A DNA stretch of 6,386 bases, taken from assembly GCA_945787485.1 (NCBI GenBank), contig CALZHV010000125.1:1-6386 (forward strand). The letters run 5' to 3'. How positions within the stretch are numbered: the first letter of the stretch is position 1; every line of letters begins with the position of its first letter. Under the pieces are notes generated by a model. The model made no database searches, was not told where the DNA came from, and was given only the letters and a program-made list of their open reading frames with translations. The position numbers and the translations under genes are program-made. Positions 1-6,215 of the stretch are shown here, in pieces. This DNA is from an uncultured Lachnospiraceae bacterium (GTDB lineage Bacteria > Bacillota > Clostridia > Lachnospirales > Lachnospiraceae).

Positions 1-948
1 CTGCTCACCGGTAACATATATGTTAGCAAGCACGGACGAAAGCTCATTTTGTTCCCTGTATAAATCCATAAAAGAAGCCACTTTATCTTTAAGTACGCTG
101 ATAAGCTCCATTTGATGGTCATACGCAGCTATATCCTTTTTCTTCTTAGCCAGAATTGTAAGCTGTTCCTTAATATCCATAAGCATTCTTGCCATTGAAT
201 CATCGCCCTTTTCCTCTCGCTCCGTCTTGACAAGAAATGCCTTTTCTATTATTTCTTCTATAAGTAAATCCTCGACAACTTTTCGGGTTGTCTTGTAATT
301 ATTTTCAAAATATGTTCTGACATGACCCTCTGTTTTGTTGATTCCTCTTATTATCTCCCACTGGCTCTCATGAATACCATATGTACTTATAAACCTCTGG
401 TATTCGCCTTTACGGTCAAAAATCCTTACCATAAGACCCATGTCTTTATGTTCGAGTTCCTTCAAATACGTTCTAAGTCCCTGATATGTAATTCTTTCCC
501 CGTTTTCAACAAGCGGAATATTTACTATGTCATTTTTATTGTATTCTCTGTAGAAAATGCAATAATTGAAATATTCAATGGAGGCAACATCATTTTTCTT
601 TTCCGCTCCTTCATCTGCTTCTTTTGCCTTTCTTGCACAGAATCCGGTCGTCATGTAACGGTATCCGTCCTTGCTGTCTCCGGCATCAAGCTTCCATTCC
701 ACGAGTGAATGTATGGTTGTATTTCCGTTTCCTGTTCTAAACAGCTTTTCAATCGGCTGTTTTTCATCAAGTGTACAGTTAGGAATCATATTCTGCAACA
801 AAAGGAGCATAAGTACACTTTTACCGCCACCGTTTGCAAGATCATAAAGTGTATTTTTTCCGTGCATGCGCATAGTAAAATCATCATAAAACTGTGTACC
901 AAAATTATATTTTACGTTATTTACTCTTATTCGGTTTATGCTAGGCAT
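1..948 (-). CDS. jetC: JetC-like SMC/MukB-family ATPase, N-terminal 316 residues (runs off left edge)
   Basis: This open frame runs from an ATG at 948 to the window edge with no stop, giving 316 codons of a protein that should be much longer. A P-loop lies at residues 37-44 (LANGGGKS, bases 817-840) after an N-terminal beta-rich stretch typical of an SMC-type ATPase head; the first glycine of the usual GxxxxGKS motif is replaced by Leu37. From about residue 215 the sequence is charged and helical (EEIIEKAFLVKTEREEK, then LAKKKKDIAAYDHQ), as expected where a long coiled coil leaves the head. The start is set by a GGAGGTG ribosome site 6 bases upstream (955-961). The ATG overlaps the jetB stop by 8 bases, so translation is probably coupled. 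The Walker B and signature motifs would lie in the missing C-terminal part. In Wadjet and MukBEF/Mks complexes this subunit hydrolyses ATP to extrude DNA loops. The family call rests on the P-loop and the jetA-jetB context. An MksB-type condensin is the main alternative. Confidence 0.83.
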   Translation of the reverse strand, partial: MPSINRIRVNNVKYNFGTQFYDDFTMRMHGKNTLYDLANGGGKSVLMLLLLQNMIPNCTLDEKQPIEKLFRTGNGNTTIHSLVEWKLDAGDSKDGYRYMTTGFCARKAKEADEGAEKKNDVASIEYFNYCIFYREYNKNDIVNIPLVENGERITYQGLRTYLKELEHKDMGLMVRIFDRKGEYQRFISTYGIHESQWEIIRGINKTEGHVRTYFENNYKTTRKVVEDLLIEEIIEKAFLVKTEREEKGDDSMARMLMDIKEQLTILAKKKKDIAAYDHQMELISVLKDKVASFMDLYREQNELSSVLANIYVTGEQ

Positions 949-1654
949 CCACTTCACCTCCTAACACCTTGTAAATCTTACCCTTGTATTCCTCAAAATA
1001 ATTCTCAGCTATCGCCTTAAATCTGTCCGTAGGATAATATCTTTCTTCTACCTCAACAAACAGTCTCTGGCTGATGAGGAAATTAAATGTAAGCTTTGTA
1101 TATCCATATCTTGAAGCTCTTGAAGCTCTGTTCTTTTCCTTATCATCTGATGTGACAGCAGGAAGCTCATCCCACAAAAGAGCAATCGATTTAAAGCTTT
1201 CCTCCGATATTTCATCCATAGCGTAAACGCTAAGGTCAGAAGTAATGCTGCTAAGATATTCGCTTACCTGTGCGACCATATCTTCGATTTTTACATATTC
1301 CTTTACCTGATAAGATGCTGAATCCTGATAAAATGATAAAAGAACATTGTACATAATAAAATAAACCATATATAACTCTTTGTTTAATCTGAGTCCGAGC
1401 TGTCTTTTCATGTCATCATTTGTATAACCAAATACACGGTTACCTTCACCTGCAGTAACATAAATAGCCTCATTGTATTCATAAACTGTAAGATTCATTT
1501 TCTTCATAAGCTGTGTTGTAATATCATACACTGCCGAATTGGAATAATATTCTTCGTAAAGCTCTCTTGTATCCGGATTTGAGCGTGATACCTCCTGTCC
1601 GGTTATAAGTGCAGAATAAATATCAAGTGCTTTATCTAAACTTTTTCCATCCAT
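941..1654 (-). CDS. jetB: JetB-like (MukE-type, DUF6063-like) Wadjet subunit
   Basis: This 237-residue soluble protein has no signal peptide or membrane segment. Residues 1-75 look like a small helical/winged-helix unit ending in a beta pair (LTVYEYNEAIYVTAGEGN, about 55-72). A hydrophobic helix follows (ELYMVYFIMYNVLLSFY, about 93-109). The C-terminal part (about 185-230) looks like a second winged helix (YTKLTFNFLISQRLF, then VEVEERYYPTDRFKAIAENYF). This size and two-winged-helix plan fit MukE/MksE/JetB subunits, which dimerise and bridge the kleisin and DNA. I recognise it as the DUF6063-like partner that accompanies DUF5716/JetA proteins in Clostridia, partly from context. It starts on the base after the jetA TAA stop and overlaps jetC by 8 bases, so the three genes form one operon. 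An AGGAG site (1665-1669) lies 10 bases upstream, a slightly long spacing that fits reinitiation by ribosomes finishing jetA. Confidence 0.8.
   Translation of the reverse strand: MDGKSLDKALDIYSALITGQEVSRSNPDTRELYEEYYSNSAVYDITTQLMKKMNLTVYEYNEAIYVTAGEGNRVFGYTNDDMKRQLGLRLNKELYMVYFIMYNVLLSFYQDSASYQVKEYVKIEDMVAQVSEYLSSITSDLSVYAMDEISEESFKSIALLWDELPAVTSDDKEKNRASRASRYGYTKLTFNFLISQRLFVEVEERYYPTDRFKAIAENYFEEYKGKIYKVLGGEVDA
955..961 (-). promoter_or_regulatory. Ribosome binding site of jetC
   Basis: GGAGGTG on the minus strand lies 6 bases before the jetC ATG and inside the last codons of jetB. It is a near-perfect Shine-Dalgarno sequence and fixes the jetC start despite the 8-base gene overlap. Confidence 0.8.
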
Positions 1655-3238
1655 TTATCTCACGCTCCTTTCAAATATCATATCCGTCGTTACGAAATCA
1701 TCAAAAACATCTTTTTCGCTTCCGATTCTCACGTCACTCATATCAACGTTAATCTCACTGTCATAGTTAAATTTAATATCAAATGCAATATCTTTAAGTC
1801 TTTCCTTTTGCTCATCGGTCAAATGACAAACAACCATTTCCTCAAGCAATGTATTTTGTTTTATAAGCATCTCTTCAAGGTTGTAATGATTTTTACCTGC
1901 AAGATGCACAAGGAAGGAATAATAATCTCTGTTTCCGTATATTTCTTTTCCGAATTTTATCTCGTAAATACCATTCAACTCTTTGAGAGTAACCCTATTC
2001 CATTTTTTAACCTGGTCTAAAAGCTCATAGAAAAGCTTTGCAAAGTTTTGTCCGATATGCTCATCAAGCTTTTCATCCTCATATTTAAAATCAAGGTCAA
2101 GAACATTTTTCTCAACTTTTTCTCCGGAAGACTTATCATCACTTTTCAAAGTAAGCATATTATCGATAGACCTCATGCTGAAGCTTTTTTCTAGTCGAAG
2201 ATCCATAAATGGTCTTAATATAACACCCATATCCGCCGGCTTGTCATTTTGCATCAATTGCGTAAGACATGCATGATAATCAAATACCGGTCTTAGTTTC
2301 CTTAGCTTTGCCCTGTTAATTATCTTATCAGATAACTGGGTAAGCTCCATGGTCTCAGCAATCAGCTTACTGTGATTGTAAATTGTTTTCTTAAGCTCAG
2401 TCTCGAGCATGCTTACTTCTTCTAATGCCTTTGAGCGAAGTGTAGGTTTATCCTGTGCGGACTGCTCTGAAGCTGCTCTTTCAATTGCCTTTTCAACAAG
2501 TGACTTGTTTTTTGCGAACAGCTTTTGCTCCTCGTTGAACCATTTTGCACTTACCTGCATATACTGCTCGTATGCTTTGCTCCCCTCAAAAATATCAACT
2601 GAAAGAAGCTTCAAAACCTGTTCTTTCTGTGCTTTCAGCTGTAATACCTGACTGTTAATACGTCTTACTACATCTATTCCGCCCTTGAAATTATTGGAGG
2701 TTATCATCTTTTCAAGCAACAGCTGTGAAACATTTATCTTACTTTCATCCTTGATTTCTTTCGTATCAAGATAAAATTCTATTCCGTCAGATGTTATCGT
2801 ATATAAAACCTGCCCGTTTTCTATTCTGCTGTCAATCAACTTTGTTCTGGCAATCTTGTTCGTTCTTGATTCAGGATCAAAAAACTTAAATTCAAATGGT
2901 TTTCCGTCATTTTTAAGCTTATCAAAAATATATAAAGCAAGCTGTCTTTCATCCTCGGGATTTTCTTCTAACTGGAAATCTCTCCTAAGCAGTTCAATAA
3001 TAAACTGCTCATACTCTTCATATGTGACATCCTTTTCGTGGAAATTATTTTCATTTATAAAAAAGCGCAAGGATGCTAAGGTGATATATCCCATATCAAG
3101 ATATTCATATTTACCACCCTTATACATAGCAAATGTAGTTTCAGTTAATACAAAAAACGGATAATACTTTTTGATATTCTTTATTCTTGCACTATGCTCT
3201 GAAATTATGTCATTTATCATTACATGCTTTAATGCCAT
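1655..3238 (-). CDS. jetA: JetA-like (MukF-type kleisin, DUF5716-like) Wadjet subunit
   Basis: This is a soluble protein of 527 residues from the preferred start. The N-terminal part (about 1-165) looks like a winged-helix region, with a beta wing at about 142-158 (GQVLYTITSDGIEFYLD) as in MukF-type N-terminal domains. A long helical, charged segment follows (about 195-310), probably coiled coil. A variable acidic/lysine linker (about 365-395) leads to a C-terminal winged-helix region (about 397-490). The architecture is that of a kleisin bridging the JetC heads and binding JetB. The sequence resembles the DUF5716/JetA family of clostridial Wadjet loci. The frame is open from an ATG at 3253, but that ATG has no ribosome site. 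The sixth codon, ATG at 3238, has GGGGTG 7 bases upstream and is preferred. The gene is first in the operon, after a terminator and a candidate promoter, and its stop directly abuts the jetB ATG. Wadjet systems eliminate plasmids; whether this copy does so is inferred. Confidence 0.84.
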   Translation of the reverse strand: MALKHVMINDIISEHSARIKNIKKYYPFFVLTETTFAMYKGGKYEYLDMGYITLASLRFFINENNFHEKDVTYEEYEQFIIELLRRDFQLEENPEDERQLALYIFDKLKNDGKPFEFKFFDPESRTNKIARTKLIDSRIENGQVLYTITSDGIEFYLDTKEIKDESKINVSQLLLEKMITSNNFKGGIDVVRRINSQVLQLKAQKEQVLKLLSVDIFEGSKAYEQYMQVSAKWFNEEQKLFAKNKSLVEKAIERAASEQSAQDKPTLRSKALEEVSMLETELKKTIYNHSKLIAETMELTQLSDKIINRAKLRKLRPVFDYHACLTQLMQNDKPADMGVILRPFMDLRLEKSFSMRSIDNMLTLKSDDKSSGEKVEKNVLDLDFKYEDEKLDEHIGQNFAKLFYELLDQVKKWNRVTLKELNGIYEIKFGKEIYGNRDYYSFLVHLAGKNHYNLEEMLIKQNTLLEEMVVCHLTDEQKERLKDIAFDIKFNYDSEINVDMSDVRIGSEKDVFDDFVTTDMIFERSVR

Positions 3239-3245
3239 GATTTTG

Positions 3246-3251
3246 CACCCC
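3246..3251 (-). promoter_or_regulatory. Ribosome binding site deciding the jetA start
   Basis: GGGGTG on the minus strand sits 7 bases before the ATG at 3238. It overlaps the upstream in-frame ATG (3251-3253), which has only AT-rich sequence before it. This favours the shorter, 527-residue product. Confidence 0.55.
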
Positions 3252-3276
3252 ATAAATTTACATAAAAATACACTTT

Positions 3277-3305
3277 ATTCTACCACTTAAATCCCCAAAA
3301 CGCAA
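3277..3305 (-). promoter_or_regulatory. Candidate promoter of the jetABC operon
   Basis: On the minus strand an extended -10 element reads TGGTAGAAT (3277-3285), one base from TATAAT and with the TGN extension. A weak -35 (TTGCGT, 3300-3305) lies 17 bases upstream and overlaps the foot of the preceding terminator. Transcription would start near 3270, leaving a leader of about 30 bases. No operator is evident between promoter and gene. Confidence 0.45.
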
Positions 3306-3360
3306 GAAAGAGCACAGTCCGAGGCTTGTTTATCAAAGCCTTAGACTGTGCTCTTTCTTG
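3303..3360 (-). terminator. Strong hairpin terminator after the membrane-protein gene
   Basis: The arms 3303-3319 and 3344-3360 are perfectly complementary over 17 bases. After a two-base imperfect step, six more pairs form (3322-3327 with 3336-3341) around an 8-base loop. On the minus strand the stem is followed by GCGTTTTGGGG, a short T run, so termination of the leftward lipoprotein/membrane-protein transcript fits; no T run follows on the plus side. The upstream arm contains the last codons and TAA stop of the membrane-protein gene. This separates that operon from jetABC. Confidence 0.8.
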
Positions 3361-4642
3361 CTGTCAAATGTCGCCCTTCTCCGCTGTCAATTGCTCTTCC
3401 GGTTTTTATCTGAATTTTAGAATATTCATCATTAAGAATCAACTCTAATACGTTAGACATTTTTCTCCCTTTTACATCCGGCATATTTTTTCGAACCGTA
3501 TATGTATACGCAATAGCATATACTTTGTAAATACCATATGGTAGAGAAATCACCCTGTCTGTTTGCAACAAATCAGTAATATTAACATCGTTAATAAAAT
3601 ACATTGTTGGAAACCCTTCATTTGCTCCATAATCACTATATGGAAATGATTCCTTCATAAATTCAACAGTTGCAATACCTGTACTAGTTTTATGTCGAAG
3701 ATTTTTGATCATATCTACAAATTTTTTAGGGTCAGGAAGCGGTGTCTGCTTATAAATAATATTTATTAACTCATCAGGTTTCATTTCCCGTGCATCAATT
3801 TCAAGATAATCAAACCATTTTTGTCCCGTCGGCAAATCCATTCTAAAGTCTTTTCCAATAAAAGTAACTTTGAAATCAAATTCACCATTTGCAGAATATT
3901 TTACTGTTTCAACATTCTCATATGGAACATAGACGGATTGAGTATATTTTACCTTTTGTTTTTGTATGTGTTCATATTCATGCAATTGTGCAGAATCCAT
4001 CCATTCACTGTAATACAACACAGCATGATCCTCAAACAATTTTAAACACTGCTTTCTTGCAGTGGAACCATCCGATAATATCTTACAATTATATTCATAT
4101 GCTTCTGCATAATAAAGAAGCTTTTCATCCGATTCCCTACAGTTTATTATTCTCTTGCCAACACTTCTTTTATCTTTATTAACTTTGGTATTATTCAACG
4201 AAATATATGCTTTTTTCTGTTTAAGGTACCCCTTCCATGCTAAAATTACACAAAATAAAATAAGTACTGACAAAGCCGGTACGGTAAACGCAAGCCATAT
4301 TGGAACAATTATCAAACCACTGTTTTCCTTCCCTGACAACCCTTCCTTATAAGGAACTATTTCACCTGCAACAATCACTTTGCTACCACCGGAAGCCATT
4401 ATTTTCTTTTTATCAGATGCACGGTGAAAAATAATTTGTCTACTATTTTCATCCTCGTATTTTAAGGTATCATATCCGTAAAATCCATCCTTATCTGCAT
4501 AAACAACCTCAGCTATTACGCTCCCCGGAAGATATGCTTGTATATGTAAAATCAACCAAAAAAAACACAACCCAAACAAAACAGTCATAAGGATAGCCAA
4601 AATATTATTCTTAATTTTCACAATCTTTTTCCTTTCATCCAT
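3341..4642 (-). CDS. Two-pass membrane protein with large cytoplasmic domain, function unknown
   Basis: The 433-residue protein has a basic N-terminus, a membrane segment at about 14-36, an outside loop of about 70 residues rich in beta-forming stretches, and a second segment at about 108-136 followed by KQKK. By the positive-inside rule both ends are cytoplasmic. This TM-loop-TM plan recalls DUF3592-type proteins, but I cannot show homology. The cytoplasmic part (about 140-433) may hold a PH-like beta domain at about 198-285 (VYVPYENVETVKY, then FDFKVTFIGKDF). A C-terminal beta-sandwich-like region lies at about 322-415 (MYFINDVNITDLL, then LPYGIYKVYAIAYTYT). No catalytic motif is visible. 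It follows the lipoprotein gene by 18 bases and ends inside the terminator stem. The ATG at 4642 lacks a ribosome site, whereas GTG at 4621 (codon 8) has GAAAGGA about 8 bases upstream, so the true product may be seven residues shorter. Confidence 0.7.
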   Translation of the reverse strand: MDERKKIVKIKNNILAILMTVLFGLCFFWLILHIQAYLPGSVIAEVVYADKDGFYGYDTLKYEDENSRQIIFHRASDKKKIMASGGSKVIVAGEIVPYKEGLSGKENSGLIIVPIWLAFTVPALSVLILFCVILAWKGYLKQKKAYISLNNTKVNKDKRSVGKRIINCRESDEKLLYYAEAYEYNCKILSDGSTARKQCLKLFEDHAVLYYSEWMDSAQLHEYEHIQKQKVKYTQSVYVPYENVETVKYSANGEFDFKVTFIGKDFRMDLPTGQKWFDYLEIDAREMKPDELINIIYKQTPLPDPKKFVDMIKNLRHKTSTGIATVEFMKESFPYSDYGANEGFPTMYFINDVNITDLLQTDRVISLPYGIYKVYAIAYTYTVRKNMPDVKGRKMSNVLELILNDEYSKIQIKTGRAIDSGEGRHLTARKSTV

Positions 4643-4660
4643 ATATTATTACACATGCTT

Positions 4661-5677
4661 TTATTGTATCACTATACTGTTTGGTGCGTCACGAAGCATG
4701 TAAATCTTTATATTACGTTCTTCAAAATATTTTATTAATTCGGCAGCATCATACTCTCTTTTAACCGGAGATTTACCAAACATAAAATCCGCGGCATCAG
4801 AAAAAACAGCATCAGGTGAAGTATGATCATAAAAGGCTGTAGTCATACCCCAATTTCCATGATGCGCAAGCTGAATAAAATCTGCATTTTCAATCTCTTT
4901 TGGATGATTGTTGTACAGTTTTTCTTCAATTATTTCTTCTGCATCTGCAAGAAAAAGCATTGACTTCTTATCGCCTTTTGCAAGAAATACCATAGCCCCA
5001 TTATTCATCAAATTACTTTCCAGCATGTCTGTATCTTCATTCCAGCTGTTAAGCACATATATTTCTAATCCCATAACATTAAATTTATCATTTTCAGTAA
5101 CATAATGAATTTTTGTTTTTGATTCATCGACATTCGATATAACATTTAAAAATTCGTCATATGCCTCAATACCATCCGATTCCTTTGCTGTTTCCCGGTA
5201 TCTGCTGTCATTGACCTTAATCGTATAGATACTGTCAACTTTTATATCCCCCAAATCAGACATAACACTGTTAAACGCACCGACATGGTCCGGATGCATA
5301 TGAGTGACAATCCATGCTGCTACATGATTGTTATGTTTTGCTATTATTTCTTTTACAATAGACAGCTCCGGCTCAGAAGCTCTTCCTCCGTCTATAATAA
5401 CGAGATTTCCCGACTCATCCTCAATGGTATAAAGAGAAAACTGCGCTCCATCTGCCTGACCATATTGAGTTATTGTCCATTTAGACGTATCACCGGATGC
5501 ACCATCAGAAGTATCATCGGCTGAATCATCTGAAACAACATTTTGAAGCTCTGTGATTGAAGTATCCTCATTTGTTGTTATGTCAGCAAAAGAAATATCT
5601 TTACAGCCTGCCATGCAAAACAAAACAACTAAAAAAGACAGATACAATAAAATTTTTTTTAAAAATTTATCTTTCAT
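4661..5677 (-). CDS. Secreted lipoprotein with ComEC-like metallo-beta-lactamase domain
   Basis: The 338-residue protein starts with a lipoprotein signal peptide: basic MKDKFLKK, a hydrophobic core at about 9-21, and a lipobox MAGC with Cys25. It should therefore be lipid-anchored on the outer face of the membrane. Residues 45-65 are a Ser/Asp-rich spacer. The metallo-beta-lactamase domain follows: IDGG (95-98), THMHPDH giving metal ligands His126, His128, Asp130 and His131, a second-half ESNLMNNGAMVFL stretch, FLADAEE with Asp245, and AHHGN (271-275). These are the motifs of the C-terminal hydrolase domain of ComEC/Rec2 and its stand-alone relatives, thought to be phosphodiesterases or nucleases. 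The channel part of ComEC is absent. All expected ligands are visible, so it is probably active, but its substrate is unknown. The start has AAGAGG 7 bases upstream (5685-5690). It is first in an operon with the membrane-protein gene. Confidence 0.87.
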   Translation of the reverse strand: MKDKFLKKILLYLSFLVVLFCMAGCKDISFADITTNEDTSITELQNVVSDDSADDTSDGASGDTSKWTITQYGQADGAQFSLYTIEDESGNLVIIDGGRASEPELSIVKEIIAKHNNHVAAWIVTHMHPDHVGAFNSVMSDLGDIKVDSIYTIKVNDSRYRETAKESDGIEAYDEFLNVISNVDESKTKIHYVTENDKFNVMGLEIYVLNSWNEDTDMLESNLMNNGAMVFLAKGDKKSMLFLADAEEIIEEKLYNNHPKEIENADFIQLAHHGNWGMTTAFYDHTSPDAVFSDAADFMFGKSPVKREYDAAELIKYFEERNIKIYMLRDAPNSIVIQ

Positions 5678-5684
5678 TAATTAA

Positions 5685-5690
5685 CCTCTT
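5685..5690 (-). promoter_or_regulatory. Ribosome binding site of the lipoprotein gene
   Basis: AAGAGG on the minus strand lies 7 bases before the ATG at 5677. It confirms the start that gives a complete lipoprotein signal peptide. Confidence 0.7.
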
Positions 5691-5719
5691 ACAAAAATTT
5701 AAAACGAAAATAAAATCGT

Positions 5720-5725
5720 ATTATA
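5720..5725 (-). promoter_or_regulatory. Candidate -10 box for the lipoprotein operon
   Basis: A perfect TATAAT lies on the minus strand 42 bases before the start codon, preceded by a T-rich tract (5726-5739) that could act as an UP-like element. No good -35 is present at 16-19 bases. In such AT-rich DNA the match may be chance, but the implied leader of about 35 bases is reasonable. Confidence 0.4.
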
Positions 5726-5765
5726 AAAAAGAAAAAAAATCTCTATATTGTATTTTAATATTATT

Positions 5766-5822
5766 TTGCAGAAAATACTATATTTATCCCGATTTAAATT
5801 TATATTGCAGAAAATACTATAT
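5766..5822. repeat. Pair of 18-base direct repeats in AT-rich spacer
   Basis: The sequence TTGCAGAAAATACTATAT occurs exactly at 5766-5783 and 5805-5822, 39 bases apart. It lies between the lipoprotein promoter region and the larger repeat block, and faintly resembles GCGGAAAATCAGATAT at 6192-6207. The role is unknown; it could be an operator pair or a decayed part of the neighbouring repeat family. Confidence 0.7.
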
Positions 5823-5865
5823 CTTTTCTTACATTTTTTTCTTTCTGAATACGCTATTATTTATG

Positions 5866-6040
5866 CTGTATATAGGCATTAAACAACACTCACCATAGCA
5901 CATATATTTTATCCTGTATACTATCATAAAATACATCTTTTCCGCAGTACTCGCTATTTAATGACTGTATGCAGATAAAAACACTATTTTCATAGCGTTC
6001 ACTATTTAATGACTGTATGCAGATATAAAAAATATCCTTT
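5866..6040. repeat. Repeat block 1: four CTGTATRCAG-type units
   Basis: Units begin at 5866, 5914, 5965 and 6013 (spacings 48, 51 and 48), each with a near-palindrome of the form CTGTATRCAG, sometimes degenerate (CTGTATATAG, CTGTATACTA). Within the block a 24-base word, from CTATTTAATG to ATGCAGATA, occurs exactly at 5954-5977 and 6002-6025. Bases 5914-6040 match 6260-6386 at 120 of 127 positions. No plausible gene lies here. Confidence 0.85.
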
Positions 6041-6084
6041 TGTAGCGTCGTTAGTTTTCTTTATTATGCCTCTTTTTATAGTGG

Positions 6085-6108
6085 GCGCTCGACATGGATG
6101 GCGAGCGC
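6085..6108. repeat. GC-rich hairpin 1 of the inverted-repeat core
   Basis: GCGCTCG (6085-6091) and CGAGCGC (6102-6108) form a perfect 7-base stem with a 10-base loop. No T run follows on either strand, so it does not look like an ordinary terminator. Confidence 0.7.
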
Positions 6109-6140
6109 TTACGATGGTACATGGATGTACCATTCGTAAG
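6108..6140. repeat. Hairpin 2 of the inverted-repeat core
   Basis: ATGGTACAT (6114-6122) pairs perfectly with ATGTACCAT (6125-6133). After a one-base bulge at 6134, CTTACG (6108-6113) pairs with CGTAAG (6135-6140). The stem is about 15 pairs and directly abuts hairpin 1. GTGG (6081-6084) can also pair with CCAC (6144-6147), closing both hairpins into a branched fold. Confidence 0.7.
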
Positions 6141-6215
6141 GTACCACGGCCGGCTTCTATTACCTTTCCGCATAATATTAGAAAACTACAAGCGGAAAAT
6201 CAGATATTTTTTGTA

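Noticed and set aside
1..948. jetC as a broken gene
   Set aside because: The frame is open for all 316 codons to the window edge with a sound start and P-loop; it is cut only by the window.
322..1020. Two plus-strand open frames
   Set aside because: Both lie mostly antisense to jetC, the second running into the 3' end of jetB; they have Cys/Phe/Ile-rich compositions and recognisable domains are only on the minus strand.
3239..5677. One five-gene defence operon including the lipoprotein and membrane protein
   Set aside because: The strong terminator at 3303-3360 and a separate candidate promoter for jetA split the region into two transcription units.
5557..5898. 113-residue plus-strand open frame
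   Set aside because: It is antisense to the lipoprotein signal peptide and then runs through AT-rich repeats, giving a Lys/Tyr/Phe-rich low-complexity product.
6085..6140. Double terminator for a gene to the right
   Set aside because: Neither hairpin is followed by a T run on either strand, and both sit inside a symmetric larger inverted repeat.
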